Notes: generated by a model not told the origin, from the letters alone. 42,747 nt of DNA from Ruminococcus sp. (GCA_017416065.1 JAFQDM010000001.1:1-42747); one strand, 5' to 3'; counted from the stretch's first letter, positions 25,301 through 31,585 are shown. A program made the numbers and translations.

Positions 25301-25798
25301 GAAAATCAACTTTCAGATGAAAAGGTTAAGGTAGCTCTCAACATTACTATGATGAAAGATGGCGTTGAGATTCAGCCTGATGAGATGGTTGAGTTGAAGA
25401 TCTTTGCAGATAATCAGGAAACAAAGATTTATCGTGTTGAGGCAGACGGTACTATCACTGATATGAACGCAGTTCTTGAAGACGGCTATTTGATGTTCTC
25501 AACAGACAGATTAGGCACTTATGTTCTGACTGAACCCTTGTCTGATGAAGAAAAAGGAATCAGATATTATGTTGGTGATGCAAACAACGACGGAAAGATC
25601 AACATCAAAGATGCAACAGAGATTCAGAAAGCAGCAGCTTCTCTTATAGTTATTGATGATCCTAAGGTGATTCTTGCTGCAGACGTTGACGAAAACGGCA
25701 ACTTAAATGTTAGAGATGCTACCACAGTTCAGAAGTTCCTTGCAGGCTTTGATATGATTTATCCTGTAGCAGAGTATAAAAATATGATAGTTGATTGA
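22307..25798 (+). CDS. Large secreted BspA-like LRR protein with C-terminal dockerin
   Basis: 1163 aa. Signal peptide at about 1-30 ending MPVSA. LRR_5 repeats run from about 60 to 930, dominated by five copies of a 145-aa super-repeat (from residue 96), each with about six LRRs such as SLTEVVIPDSVTTI and ALKDITVPDSVKIIGESAF. A Thr/Pro/Glu linker follows (TEPTEPDTKPTEPETD), then a beta-rich domain of about 100 residues (VKVALNITMMKDGVEI). The C-terminal type-I-like dockerin has two calcium loops, GDANNDGKINIKDATEIQK and DVDENGNLNVRDATTVQK. It is exported and probably docks onto a cohesin rather than the wall directly, as no LPXTG is present. ATG 22307 is set by AGGAGGA (22294-22300). Own promoter and terminator. 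Ligand unknown. Confidence 0.9.
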   Translation: MKNHICKRIVLCIFALVAMCMVLLLMPVSAETVGDYTFVVSGKEATITDVKADISGKVVIPKTLNGSTVVAIGDGAFQDCTKMTEVVIPDTVETIGRHAFYNCDSLTEVVIPDSVTTITDPEYNSSAGTFDNCDYLEKVTIGDGLTKLPHKLFYNCPNLESVEFGANIKNMNGCVFENCTSLETVVFNKKLTEIQWRAFMNCTALKDITVPDSVKIIGESAFEGCTGLETLDLGEGVEEIGRYAFYNCDSLTEVVIPDSVTTIADPEYNSSAGTFDNCDYLEKVTIGDGLTKLPHKLFYNCPNLERVEFGANIKNMNGSVFENCTSLETVIFNKNLTEIQSRAFMNCTALKDITVPDSVKIIGESAFEECTNLSTLDLGEGVEQIGRYAFYNCDSLTEVVIPDSVTSIAEPEYSSSAGTFDNCEYLKKVTIGDGLTHIPRKMFYNCPNLESIEFGANIKTMNGCVFENCTSLETVTFNDALKEIGARAFFKCTALKDIIIPDSVEKIGESALEECTNLSTLDLGKGVEEIGRYAFYNCDSLTEVTIPDSVISIAEPEYSSSAGTFDNCEYLEKVTIGDGLTHIPRKMFYNCPNLESIEFGANIKTMNGCVFENCTSLKTVTFNKKLTEIGARTFFKCTALEEIVIPDSVEKIGESALEECTNLKTLDLGKGVEEIGRYAFYNCDSLTEVTIPDSVTSIAEPEYNSSAGTFDNCELLEKVTIGDGLTHIPRKMFYNCPNLESVEFGASIKTMNGCVFENCTSLETVVLNDALREIGARTFFKCTSLKKLTLPDSVEKIGESAFEECTNLKDLNLGEGVEEIGRYAFYNCSSLEDLIFPDTLISIASPEYNSSAGVAENCTSVTTAVLGKELKEVPRKSFNKCSSLEKVYFAKDELRKILSYAFADCTSVTDVYYSGTEAEWEEVIIEEGNDAILGATMHFETEYIRETEPTEPDTKPTEPETDPTGPTEEPTVDVTIVGDYDAELLISVITNSEEIKPVENQLSDEKVKVALNITMMKDGVEIQPDEMVELKIFADNQETKIYRVEADGTITDMNAVLEDGYLMFSTDRLGTYVLTEPLSDEEKGIRYYVGDANNDGKINIKDATEIQKAAASLIVIDDPKVILAADVDENGNLNVRDATTVQKFLAGFDMIYPVAEYKNMIVD
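22592..24766 (+). repeat. Five tandem 435-bp in-frame repeats inside the LRR gene
   Basis: Units begin at 22592, 23027, 23462, 23897 and 24332; a diverged sixth start is at 24767. The anchor ACTGCGATTC recurs at exactly 435-bp steps (22611, 23046, 23481, 23916, 24351) with no indel. Units 1 and 2 resemble each other most, and units 3 to 5 form a second group (HIPRKMFYNCPNLES against KLPHKLFYNCPNLES). Confidence 0.95.
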
Positions 25799-25829
25799 CA
25801 GATGTTGATTTGGCAATCTGAATAACCGA

Positions 25830-25866
25830 CCCGGCGGAGGCGTGTGCTTCTGCCGGGCCTTTTTAT
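25830..25866 (+). terminator. Intrinsic terminator after the LRR-dockerin gene
   Basis: CCCGGCGGAGGC (25830-25841) pairs with GCTTCTGCCGGG (25846-25857) around GTGT, followed by CCTTTTTATAT. Confidence 0.92.
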
Positions 25867-25900
25867 ATATGACAAATGGGTAAATTTTGTGTTACTTACA

Positions 25901-25929
25901 TTGACAATGGATATAATTACAGATATAAT
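25901..25929 (+). promoter_or_regulatory. Promoter of the ABC exporter-cytidylyltransferase operon
   Basis: Perfect consensus TTGACA (25901-25906), 17-bp spacer, TATAAT (25924-25929). Further TATAAT blocks at 25912 and 25939 are spaced less well. A start near 25936 rules out translation starts upstream of it. Confidence 0.88.
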
Positions 25930-25993
25930 GATAGATGTTATAATATGGCGTAGTGTATCTATGAGTACTCTGTGCTTTGAGGAGGATATAGGT

Positions 25994-26815
25994 TTGTTTA
26001 CCATATTCAAGGAACATAAAAAATTCGGCAAGCAGATTTTTCTTCTTGCCATAAATGATCTGAAGAAGACCTACAAGGGTGCGGCTATCGGTCCTCTTTG
26101 GGCGGTTATTAAGCCTGCATTTACCCTTTTTGTATATTGGTTTGCATTTTCCGTGGGACTTCGCGGAGGCAAGATGGAGCTTTTCGGCGGTCACGAGTAC
26201 ACCAAGTTCATCTTCCTTCTGGTTGGTTTTGTGCCTTGGTTTTATATGAACGACAGCATCACCCTGGGTGCAAAGTCTATCAGGATGAACAAGCAATTTG
26301 TTACCAAGGTCTCTTTCCCTGTTTCTACCATTATGACCTTTACTGCTGTGGCAAGGCTTCTGGTGCATTTCTTCCTTTTTGGGCTTATGTACCTTATTCT
26401 CTGCTTTAACGGCTCACCCGAGATACTCACCCCCTCAGTTTACAATCTGCAGTTCTTTTTGTATTGCCCCCTTATGTTTATCTTCTTTGTAGCCCTTACC
26501 TGGTCTACTGCACCTATGGCGGCATTCTCCAAGGACTTTGAGAATATGATAGTCTCCATTATGTCAGGTGTGTTCTGGCTTTCAGGCATCATCTACAACA
26601 GCTACACGCTGGAGAGCGACTTCCTGAGAAGGATCATGTATTTTAATCCCATTAACTTCTTTGTTAACGGATACCGCAAATCCTTCCTGAGTGGAGAGTG
26701 GTTCTTTGAGAACACTACAGAGCTTTATATTTTCCTTGCAGAGTTTGTTGCGATATTCATTCTGGGACTTTGGAACTACAAAAGGCTCAGAAAAACTCTG
26801 CCCGATGTGCTTTAA
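25994..26815 (+). CDS. ABC-2 type polysaccharide/teichoic acid exporter permease
   Basis: 273 aa from TTG 25994. The N-terminal cytoplasmic helix with INDLKKTYKGAAIGPLWAVI is typical of Wzm/TagG permeases. About six membrane helices follow, including PAFTLFVYWFAFSVGL and the FWLSGIIYNSY and YFNPINFFVNGYRKSFLSGE motifs. TTG is preferred because GGAGG (25981-25985) lies 8 nt upstream, whereas ATG 25961 has no ribosome site. It should form the membrane channel of an exporter for a lipid-linked surface polymer. The ATPase gene follows after 12 nt. Confidence 0.88.
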   Translation: MFTIFKEHKKFGKQIFLLAINDLKKTYKGAAIGPLWAVIKPAFTLFVYWFAFSVGLRGGKMELFGGHEYTKFIFLLVGFVPWFYMNDSITLGAKSIRMNKQFVTKVSFPVSTIMTFTAVARLLVHFFLFGLMYLILCFNGSPEILTPSVYNLQFFLYCPLMFIFFVALTWSTAPMAAFSKDFENMIVSIMSGVFWLSGIIYNSYTLESDFLRRIMYFNPINFFVNGYRKSFLSGEWFFENTTELYIFLAEFVAIFILGLWNYKRLRKTLPDVL

Positions 26816-26827
26816 GGAGGTAGTAAA

Positions 26828-27565
26828 ATGGACAATCCTATTATTTCCTTTAAGAACGTAAGCAAGGAGTACACACTCTATAAAAGCGACAGCGAAAGAT
26901 TTAAGGCACTTTTCTTTAAGAATAAAAAAGCAAAGATAAACAAAGCACTCAAGGACGTATCCTTTGAGATCAACCGCGGTGAGTCCGTGGGACTTATAGG
27001 CGACAACGGTGCAGGCAAATCCACTATTCTCAAGCATATTACCGGGGTTGCATATCCCACAAGCGGAGAGATTCACGTCGGGGGTAAGGTTGCGGCGCTG
27101 CTGGAGCTGACTGCAGGCTTCTCTATGGAGATGACAGGCAGAGAGAACATCTACCTTAAGGGGTATATTCTGGGACTTACGGATAAAGAGATTAAGAGCA
27201 TAGAAGAAAAGGTCATAGACTTTGCAGAGCTGGGGGATTACATTGACCAGCCCGTGCGTACCTACTCCAGCGGTATGAAGATGCGTCTGGGCTTTGCAAT
27301 CAACGTTAACATTGAGCCTGACGTGCTGGTTATTGACGAAGCGCTCTCTGTTGGCGATGCAACCTTTAAAAAGAAATGTAAGCAGAAAATTGCAGATACT
27401 ATCAAGAGTGGAGTTACGGTACTCTACGTAAGCCACAGCGCAGAATCCGTCCGTGAGCTTTGCACAAGAGCTCTTTATCTGAAAAAGGGCAAGCTTGTTT
27501 ATGACGGACCCGTTGACGAAGCGCTGAGAGTTTACAAGGAAGACAAAGCAAAGAAGACTAAATAA
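26828..27565 (+). CDS. ABC exporter ATPase (Wzt/TagH type)
   Basis: 245 aa. Walker A is [14 protein letters not shown], the signature is [14 protein letters not shown], and Walker B is [16 protein letters not shown], with the H-loop in [34 protein letters not shown] is typical of polysaccharide/teichoic acid export ATPases (Wzt/TagH). The extra C-terminal carbohydrate-binding domain of some Wzt proteins is missing, so export is probably not tied to a modified chain end. It pairs with the upstream permease; GGAGG at 26817-26821 precedes the ATG. Confidence 0.93.
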   Translation: MDNPIISFKNVSKEYTLYKSDSERFKALFFKNKKAKINKALKDVSFEINRGESVGLIGDNGAGKSTILKHITGVAYPTSGEIHVGGKVAALLELTAGFSMEMTGRENIYLKGYILGLTDKEIKSIEEKVIDFAELGDYIDQPVRTYSSGMKMRLGFAINVNIEPDVLVIDEALSVGDATFKKKCKQKIADTIKSGVTVLYVSHSAESVRELCTRALYLKKGKLVYDGPVDEALRVYKEDKAKKTK

Positions 27566-27611
27566 TAAGATACGGTTGAAATCCGAAAGATAGAAAGGAT
27601 AGGGATAAATT

Positions 27612-28349
27612 ATGGTACATGCTATGATATTTGCCGGCGGAATCGGCGCAAGAATGAAGTCTGTGGATATTCCCAAGCAGTTTATTGACGTGGATGGCAA
27701 GCCTATTATCATCCGCACTCTGGAGCATTTTGCTAAGCACGAGCAGGTGGATGATATTGTTATCTCCTGCATTCCCGATAAAATCGACTACCTTTGGGGC
27801 CTTATTGAGCAGTACAACATAAAGAAGGTAGTGGGCATTGTAGGCGGCGGCGCCAACGGCCATCAGAGCATTCACAACGGCCTTGTGGAGGTTGAGAAGC
27901 ACTCTGCTCCCGAGGATGTGGTGCTTATCTGCGACGGAGTACGCCCCATGCTCTCAGAAAAGCTCATTACAGATTGCATAGAAACCGCAAGAGAGCACGA
28001 GACCGCAGTTCCCGTTACTCCCAGCATCGATTCTGTGCTGGAGTCCCCTGACGGAGAGACCTGCTGCAAATCCCTGCCCAGAAAGCAGATGTTCATCACT
28101 CAGGCTCCCCAGGGCTACACCATGAGAAAGATAATGTGGGCTCATGATGAGGCAGAGAAGCGTGGCATCACAAATCCCATCTCCTCCTCAGAGCTGCTTA
28201 TTGAGCTTGGCGAGACTGTGCGTATCTTCCAGGGTATTCGCGAGAACATTAAGGTTACGACTCCTGAGGACCTGCAGACTCTGCGCTCCTACTTCTACTA
28301 TGAAAGCTTCAAGAACTTTGCAAAGGAAGAACTGAAGTACGACCTTTGA
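27612..28349 (+). CDS. TarI/IspD-family cytidylyltransferase
   Basis: 245 aa. The N-terminal nucleotide-binding loop is IFAGGIGARMKSVDIPKQF, and ICDGVRPMLS and TQAPQGYTM are IspD/TarI motifs. The C-terminus ENIKVTTPEDLQTLRSYFYY resembles TarI-type enzymes. TarI makes CDP-ribitol for wall teichoic acid, whereas IspD makes CDP-methylerythritol for isoprenoids. The position directly behind a TagGH-like exporter favours a CDP-polyol role. No ribitol-phosphate reductase (TarJ) or polymerase follows here, so the substrate is not settled. A strong terminator ends the operon. Confidence 0.75.
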   Translation: MVHAMIFAGGIGARMKSVDIPKQFIDVDGKPIIIRTLEHFAKHEQVDDIVISCIPDKIDYLWGLIEQYNIKKVVGIVGGGANGHQSIHNGLVEVEKHSAPEDVVLICDGVRPMLSEKLITDCIETAREHETAVPVTPSIDSVLESPDGETCCKSLPRKQMFITQAPQGYTMRKIMWAHDEAEKRGITNPISSSELLIELGETVRIFQGIRENIKVTTPEDLQTLRSYFYYESFKNFAKEELKYDL

Positions 28350-28376
28350 TCTTAAAAGAATGAGTAAATGATTATA

Positions 28377-28413
28377 AAGCACGGGCAGGATGATAGCTGT
28401 CCGTGCTTTTTTG
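28377..28413 (+). terminator. Intrinsic terminator after the cytidylyltransferase
   Basis: AAGCACGGGCAG (28377-28388) pairs with CTGTCCGTGCTT (28397-28408), followed by TTTTTG. Confidence 0.93.
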
Positions 28414-28446
28414 TACAGAGATTCAATAAAAATTTTCAGTTTAGGA

Positions 28447-28475
28447 TTGACATTTGAGCTGTGTTTTGATATAAT
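28447..28475 (+). promoter_or_regulatory. Promoter of the tRNA unit
   Basis: Perfect TTGACA (28447-28452), 17-bp spacer, TATAAT (28470-28475). It lies about 170 nt upstream of tRNA-Leu, leaving an unusually long leader. Confidence 0.88.
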
Positions 28476-28482
28476 ATCAAGC

Positions 28483-28499
28483 GTTGATTAGATATCAAC
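28483..28499 (+). promoter_or_regulatory. Hairpin at the start of the tRNA transcript
   Basis: GTTGAT (28483-28488) and ATCAAC (28494-28499) form a perfect 6-bp stem with a 5-nt loop, followed by TTTTG. It lies at the predicted transcription start. It could cap the transcript or act as a weak attenuator. Confidence 0.4.
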
Positions 28500-28502
28500 T
28501 TT

Positions 28503-28632
28503 TGCGGATTAAGCCTAAGAGTAAGATTTCATCTGAAGTAAGCTCCGCCTCGGGATACGCCCCGTGTAAAAATAGCGGTATGCGGATCAAGCAGAACGCT
28601 CCGCCTCGGCTCACTCTCTGCCGTGTAAAAAT
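28503..28632 (+). repeat. Imperfect tandem repeat in the leader of the tRNA unit
   Basis: Three blocks occur twice in the same order: TGCGGATYAAGC (28503-28514, 28581-28592), GCTCCGCCTCGG (28542-28553, 28598-28609) and CCGTGTAAAAAT (28562-28573, 28621-28632). Between the last two blocks each copy can form a short CGG...CCG stem. No coding potential is seen. Confidence 0.75.
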
Positions 28633-28650
28633 TAAGAGAGAACATAAAAT

Positions 28651-28737
28651 GCAGGTATGGCGGAATTGGCAGACGCGCATGGTTCAGGTCCATGTGAAAG
28701 CAATTTCATGCAGGTTCAAGTCCTGTTACCTGCACCA
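28651..28737 (+). tRNA. tRNA-Leu (CAG)
   Basis: 87 nt with encoded CCA. Acceptor GCAGGTA (28651-28657) pairs with TACCTGC (28727-28733). The anticodon stem CATGG/CCATG encloses TTCAGGT, anticodon CAG at 28685-28687. A long variable arm is present, as expected for class II tRNA-Leu. The T-arm is GCAGG-TTCAAGT-CCTGT. Confidence 0.97.
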
Positions 28738-28767
28738 AAATGTGGCACTGCCTTAAATGGTGGTGCC
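28720..28767 (+). repeat. 48-bp direct repeat, copy 1 (contains tRNA-Leu 3' end)
   Basis: Identical to 28936-28983. It covers the end of the T-loop, the T-stem 3' strand, the acceptor 3' strand, CCA and 30 bp beyond. In this copy the sequence after CCA forms a hairpin, TGTGGCACTGCC with GGTGGTGCCACA (28740-28769). Confidence 0.95.
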
Positions 28768-28935
28768 ACATATCAAACAAAATTCCTTTTTAAGGACTTG
28801 AACCTTAAGAAGGTGAACGGCGTTAATAAAACAGTTCGGTGAACTGTTTTTAGCCGTGAAGCACGCAGGCGGGTACCGAAAGCGAAAGCTTTGGGTCGCC
28901 AAGTGTGGATAATTTTCTATAAAAAGAAAATTATC
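28768..28935 (+). other. Hairpin-rich segment between the two 48-bp repeats
   Basis: 168 bp with no credible gene. It contains four hairpins. TTAAGG/CCTTAA encloses ACTTGAA. AAACAGTTC/GAACTGTTT (28829-28837, 28841-28849) is enclosed by ACGGC/GCCGT. A GGCG...CGCC stem carries AAAGC-GAAA-GCTTT. GATAATTTTC/GAAAATTATC (28908-28917, 28926-28935) ends flush with the second repeat. It may be a structured RNA, a non-autonomous element or recombination debris. Confidence 0.5.
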
Positions 28936-28983
28936 GTCCTGTTACCTGCACCAAAATGTGGCACTGCCTTAAATGGTGGTGCC
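28936..28983 (+). repeat. 48-bp direct repeat, copy 2 (orphan tRNA-Leu 3' end)
   Basis: Exact copy of 28720-28767, including the last 18 nt of tRNA-Leu with CCA, but with no tRNA body upstream. It ends 8 nt before tRNA-Val. Confidence 0.95.
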
Positions 28984-28991
28984 CTTTATAC

Positions 28992-29067
28992 GGGAGCATA
29001 GCTCAGCTGGGAGAGCATCTGCCTTACAAGCAGAGGGTCACAGGTTCGAGCCCTGTTGTTCCCACCA
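28992..29067 (+). tRNA. tRNA-Val (TAC)
   Basis: 76 nt with encoded CCA. Acceptor GGGAGCA pairs with TGTTCCC. The D-arm contains AGCTCAGCTGGGAGAGC. The anticodon stem TCTGC/GCAGA encloses CTTACAA with anticodon TAC at 29025-29027. The T-arm is ACAGG-TTCGAGC-CCTGT. Confidence 0.98.
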
Positions 29068-29069
29068 AG

Positions 29070-29105
29070 AATCGACATTCTTCGACAGAAGGATGTCGAT
29101 TTTTA
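29070..29105 (+). terminator. Terminator of the tRNA unit
   Basis: AATCGACATTCTTC (29070-29083) pairs with GAAGGATGTCGATT (29088-29101, one G-U) around GACA, then TTTAC. Confidence 0.9.
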
Positions 29106-29129
29106 CTTCTTCACTTTTGTAGTGTAAGC

Positions 29130-29165
29130 AAAAAAGAGTACTGATCTTTCAGTACTCTTTTTTAT
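29130..29165. terminator. Bidirectional terminator between tRNA unit and lipoprotein gene
   Basis: AAAAAGAGTACTGA (29131-29144) pairs perfectly with TCAGTACTCTTTTT around TCTT. A- and T-runs on the two sides let it work on both strands, mainly for the minus-strand gene ending at 29179. Confidence 0.9.
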
Positions 29166-29178
29166 ATCGGTGTGGTTA

Positions 29179-29889
29179 TTATTTATTGATCCAGATTGCA
29201 GGGCAGATGCCGTATGTGTTGTTTGGTGTGCCCTGGGTGTTTTGATGCTCTGCATTATAGCTTACATAGAGAAAGCGTTCTGGTTCTGTGCCGGGGGTGC
29301 GCAGCCACCATTTGCAGGTGCCGTTGTCCCCGTAGGTTTGCATAAGGTTCATTCTGACGATGTATTCTCTTGCAGGACAGTTGTTTTTCAAATGTACAGG
29401 CAGGTATTTGTCTGCTTCCTCCTTGGAAAGGAGAAATACCTTGTCTGTTGTGCCTGTGTCCTCCAGGGTTGTGGAGCAGATTCTGTCTTTTTCTGCATCT
29501 GTAAAGGCAACGTTATAAAATTCATCGTTGAGCTTGTTGCGTATTTCAGAGGTTTCCCAGGTGACGTTATCTGTGGTTTTGGAGTGGTACTTGGAGCAAA
29601 ACAGCGCTTCTGTGCTGCACAGCAGAAGCTTGTCATCTTCTTCTGCAAGAATGTACCAGGTTATGTCCTCAAGGCTTTTGTCAGATACACCGTTTTTGTA
29701 TCCATAATAGCCGCCAAAAACAAGAGTGTCAGGGTCAGGGACAGCTGAGGTCGTTTCTTCGGTTGCGGCTTCGCTTTGTGCCTGCGCAGGCTCTGAATGG
29801 GAAGGTGAGTTGCTTGTGCTCTCATTGCCGCATGCGCTGAGGGTTAAAGCGATAATCAGCAGTAAGCTTATGGATAAAAGACGCTTCAT
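29179..29889 (-). CDS. Secreted lipoprotein with DUF6273-like domain
   Basis: 236 aa starting MKRLLSISLLLIIALTLSAC, a type II signal peptide with lipobox LSAC. A Ser/Glu/Thr linker leads to a globular domain with ITWYILAEEDDKLLLCSTEA, VTWETSEIRNKLNDEFYNVA, KVFLLSKEEADKYL and CKWWLRTPGTEPERFLYVS. This pattern is that of DUF6273, found in many clostridial surface and lipoproteins, function unknown. It lies 35 nt downstream of the XRE regulator gene on the same strand. ATG 29889 is preferred, with AAAGGA upstream; ATG 29901 abuts that site. Confidence 0.85.
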   Translation of the reverse strand: MKRLLSISLLLIIALTLSACGNESTSNSPSHSEPAQAQSEAATEETTSAVPDPDTLVFGGYYGYKNGVSDKSLEDITWYILAEEDDKLLLCSTEALFCSKYHSKTTDNVTWETSEIRNKLNDEFYNVAFTDAEKDRICSTTLEDTGTTDKVFLLSKEEADKYLPVHLKNNCPAREYIVRMNLMQTYGDNGTCKWWLRTPGTEPERFLYVSYNAEHQNTQGTPNNTYGICPAIWINK

Positions 29890-29924
29890 GGTGTATATCA
29901 TTCCTTTTGTATTATTTTGAAAGA

Positions 29925-30578
29925 TTATTTGCTCTGTGCAGGAGCTTTGTCCTTTGGTTTTCTGGTGAATTTGCTCTGCTTGGGGTACTTGATCCTTGAC
30001 CAGAGCAGTATGATTATCTGTCCGGGGATTCCGAGTGCGTAAAGAATCCAGAAATTGAAGCCGAAGGGCAGGAATGAAATGTGGATGCAGGCAAGGAACG
30101 ACCACATTATGAGTGAGATTATGATATAGTTGATTTTTGTGTTGAACCACACGCAGTTGAACACCAGCCACACAATGAAGGAAACGGGCATGGCATAGAG
30201 GAAGGACAGGGTGTGCAGAGAGCTTTGGAACTGAGGGATCACGTCCAAAAGCACAAATACCGTGGTGGCAATGAGCCACACAAGCAGTATGCTCATACCT
30301 GTAATGACGATGTGGTTTCGCTTACGGGTTGCGTCGTGGAGCTTGATTCCCGAGTCGTCAACCTCCTTGTGGGAATGTACAAGGTAGTCAAGGGTCACGC
30401 CGAAGATCTCCGTTATGTGGTAGAGAACTGAAATGTCGGGCACGGATTCTCCCCGTTCCCATTTAGAGATGGCTTTGTCAGAGTAGTTGAGCATCTGAGC
30501 AAGCTCTATCTGAGTGATGCCCTTTGCCTGACGCAGGGCAGTTATGTTTTTTGCAATTATAAATTTAATATCATCCAT
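29925..30578 (-). CDS. XRE-family regulator with C-terminal membrane helices
   Basis: 217 aa. An N-terminal XRE helix-turn-helix (about 4-65) reads AKNITALRQAKGITQIELAQ, MLNYSDKAISKWERGESVPD and LYHITEIFGVTLDYLV. A hydrophilic linker follows, then four or five membrane helices (about 95-195, ITGMSILLVWLIATTVFVLL) and a Lys-rich tail. Such membrane-bound XRE proteins are thought to couple envelope state to transcription; the ligand is unknown. ATG 30578 is supported by AAAGGAG 8 nt upstream. It probably regulates itself and the lipoprotein, and perhaps the divergent hemolysin III gene. Confidence 0.85.
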   Translation of the reverse strand: MDDIKFIIAKNITALRQAKGITQIELAQMLNYSDKAISKWERGESVPDISVLYHITEIFGVTLDYLVHSHKEVDDSGIKLHDATRKRNHIVITGMSILLVWLIATTVFVLLDVIPQFQSSLHTLSFLYAMPVSFIVWLVFNCVWFNTKINYIIISLIMWSFLACIHISFLPFGFNFWILYALGIPGQIIILLWSRIKYPKQSKFTRKPKDKAPAQSK

Positions 30579-30622
30579 TTTATTGCTCCTTTGCATAGTT
30601 GCAACGGTGAAGTTTGGTGCTG

Positions 30623-30739
30623 TTCTACGGTAGAATGTTAATTCTACTTCTTGAATTGTGCTATTATTATATCACATTCTTTTTAGCAAATCAATGGCTG
30701 AAATTGTGATGTTTACTGCACATTCTACTATGGGTAGAG
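30623..30739. promoter_or_regulatory. Candidate operators: TTCTAC/GTAGAA palindromes
   Basis: TTCTAC-G-GTAGAA (30623-30635) is a perfect palindrome just inside the XRE transcript. A half-site TTCTAC lies at 30642-30647, and TTCTAC-N5-GTAGAG at 30723-30739 lies upstream of the promoter. The sites flank the XRE promoter, as expected for an autoregulator. Confidence 0.55.
30666..30694 (-). promoter_or_regulatory. Promoter of the XRE-lipoprotein operon
   Basis: On the minus strand TTGATT (plus 30689-30694), 17-bp spacer, TATAAT (plus 30666-30671). Confidence 0.75.
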
Positions 30740-30802
30740 AGTGTGCACGGGCACTCTACTGCTTGCGGTACAGGATGTATAGCCCGTGATCGGGGGAGTA
30801 GG

Positions 30803-30831
30803 TTGAGTAAACCGGGCTCGGGGGATATAAT
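30803..30831 (+). promoter_or_regulatory. Promoter of the hemolysin III family gene
   Basis: TTGAGT (30803-30808), 17-bp spacer, TATAAT (30826-30831). Confidence 0.8.
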
Positions 30832-30861
30832 GAGGTCAGCAAAAATTCGGAAGGTGATCTT

Positions 30862-31533
30862 ATGACGAGAACAAAGCTTAAAGACAGACTTCTGCCTGAC
30901 TACACCCGCAGGGAAGAAGTCTTTAATATGGTATCTCACATTGTAGCGGGAGCTTTTGGAGTGGTGGCCCTTGTGATGTGCGTTGTGGCCTCTGCTCTTA
31001 AGGGCGACCCCTGGGCTGTGGTGGGAAGTGCCGTCTATGGCGGGTCCCTTATTATGCTTTATACAATGTCAAGCGTTTACCACGGACTTGTGCCTGAGGG
31101 AGCAAAGAAGGTTATGCAGGTGCTGGATCATTGCACCATATACTTTCTTATTGGCGGCACCTACACTCCCATTGTGTTGTGTGCCATCCGCCGTGTGTCT
31201 CCTGCCTGGTGCTGGACCCTGTTCGGAATTGTGTGGGGACTTGCCGTGATCGGAACCGTGTTTGCGGCAATTGACCACAAGAAATACTCAAAATTCTCTA
31301 TGGCTTGCTATATTGGAATGGGTTGGTGTGTGCTGATTGCGGCAAAGGTGACTCTGCAGGCAATTCCTCTTTGGGGGCTTTTCTGGCTTCTTATGGGCGG
31401 TGTGGCTTATACTGTAGGTGCCGTGATCTACGTGATCGGCAAAAAGCGCAGATATATGCACAGCGTATTTCATATTTTCTGCCTGCTGGGAAGTGTGTTC
31501 CAGTTTTTCTGCATATTCTTTTACGTTATCTGA
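30862..31533 (+). CDS. Hemolysin III family (PAQR) membrane protein
   Basis: 223 aa with seven predicted membrane helices. Conserved PAQR residues are seen in NMVSHIVAGAFG, LYTMSSVYHGLV, LDHCTIYFLIGGTYTPIVL and the C-terminal YMHSVFHIFCLLGSVFQF. These supply the metal-binding Ser, Asp and His cluster of the superfamily. Bacterial members are named after a Bacillus cereus hemolysin, but most probably act in membrane lipid homeostasis, so virulence should not be inferred. AAGGTGAT precedes the ATG. It is monocistronic, with its own promoter and terminator. Confidence 0.93.
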   Translation: MTRTKLKDRLLPDYTRREEVFNMVSHIVAGAFGVVALVMCVVASALKGDPWAVVGSAVYGGSLIMLYTMSSVYHGLVPEGAKKVMQVLDHCTIYFLIGGTYTPIVLCAIRRVSPAWCWTLFGIVWGLAVIGTVFAAIDHKKYSKFSMACYIGMGWCVLIAAKVTLQAIPLWGLFWLLMGGVAYTVGAVIYVIGKKRRYMHSVFHIFCLLGSVFQFFCIFFYVI

Positions 31534-31548
31534 TAATCCGACACGAGT

Positions 31549-31585
31549 AATCCTCCGCAAATGATTATTGCGGAGGATTTTTTTC
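31549..31585 (+). terminator. Intrinsic terminator after the hemolysin III gene
   Basis: Perfect 12-bp stem AATCCTCCGCAA/TTGCGGAGGATT (31549-31560, 31568-31579), loop ATGATTA, then TTTTTC. Confidence 0.95.

Noticed and set aside
26582-27772. Long open frame on the minus strand opposite the ABC exporter ATPase (396 codons)
   Set aside because: It is a shadow of the plus-strand genes, which have intact Walker motifs. The antisense translation shows no domain and no ribosome site.
28484-28842. Two short plus-strand frames running through tRNA-Leu
   Set aside because: They translate a tRNA gene and its structured flanks; no ribosome site or conserved protein pattern.
29170-29748. 192-codon plus-strand frame opposite the lipoprotein gene
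   Set aside because: The minus strand gives a clear lipoprotein signal and DUF6273-like motifs; the plus frame overlaps the bidirectional terminator region and has no ribosome site.
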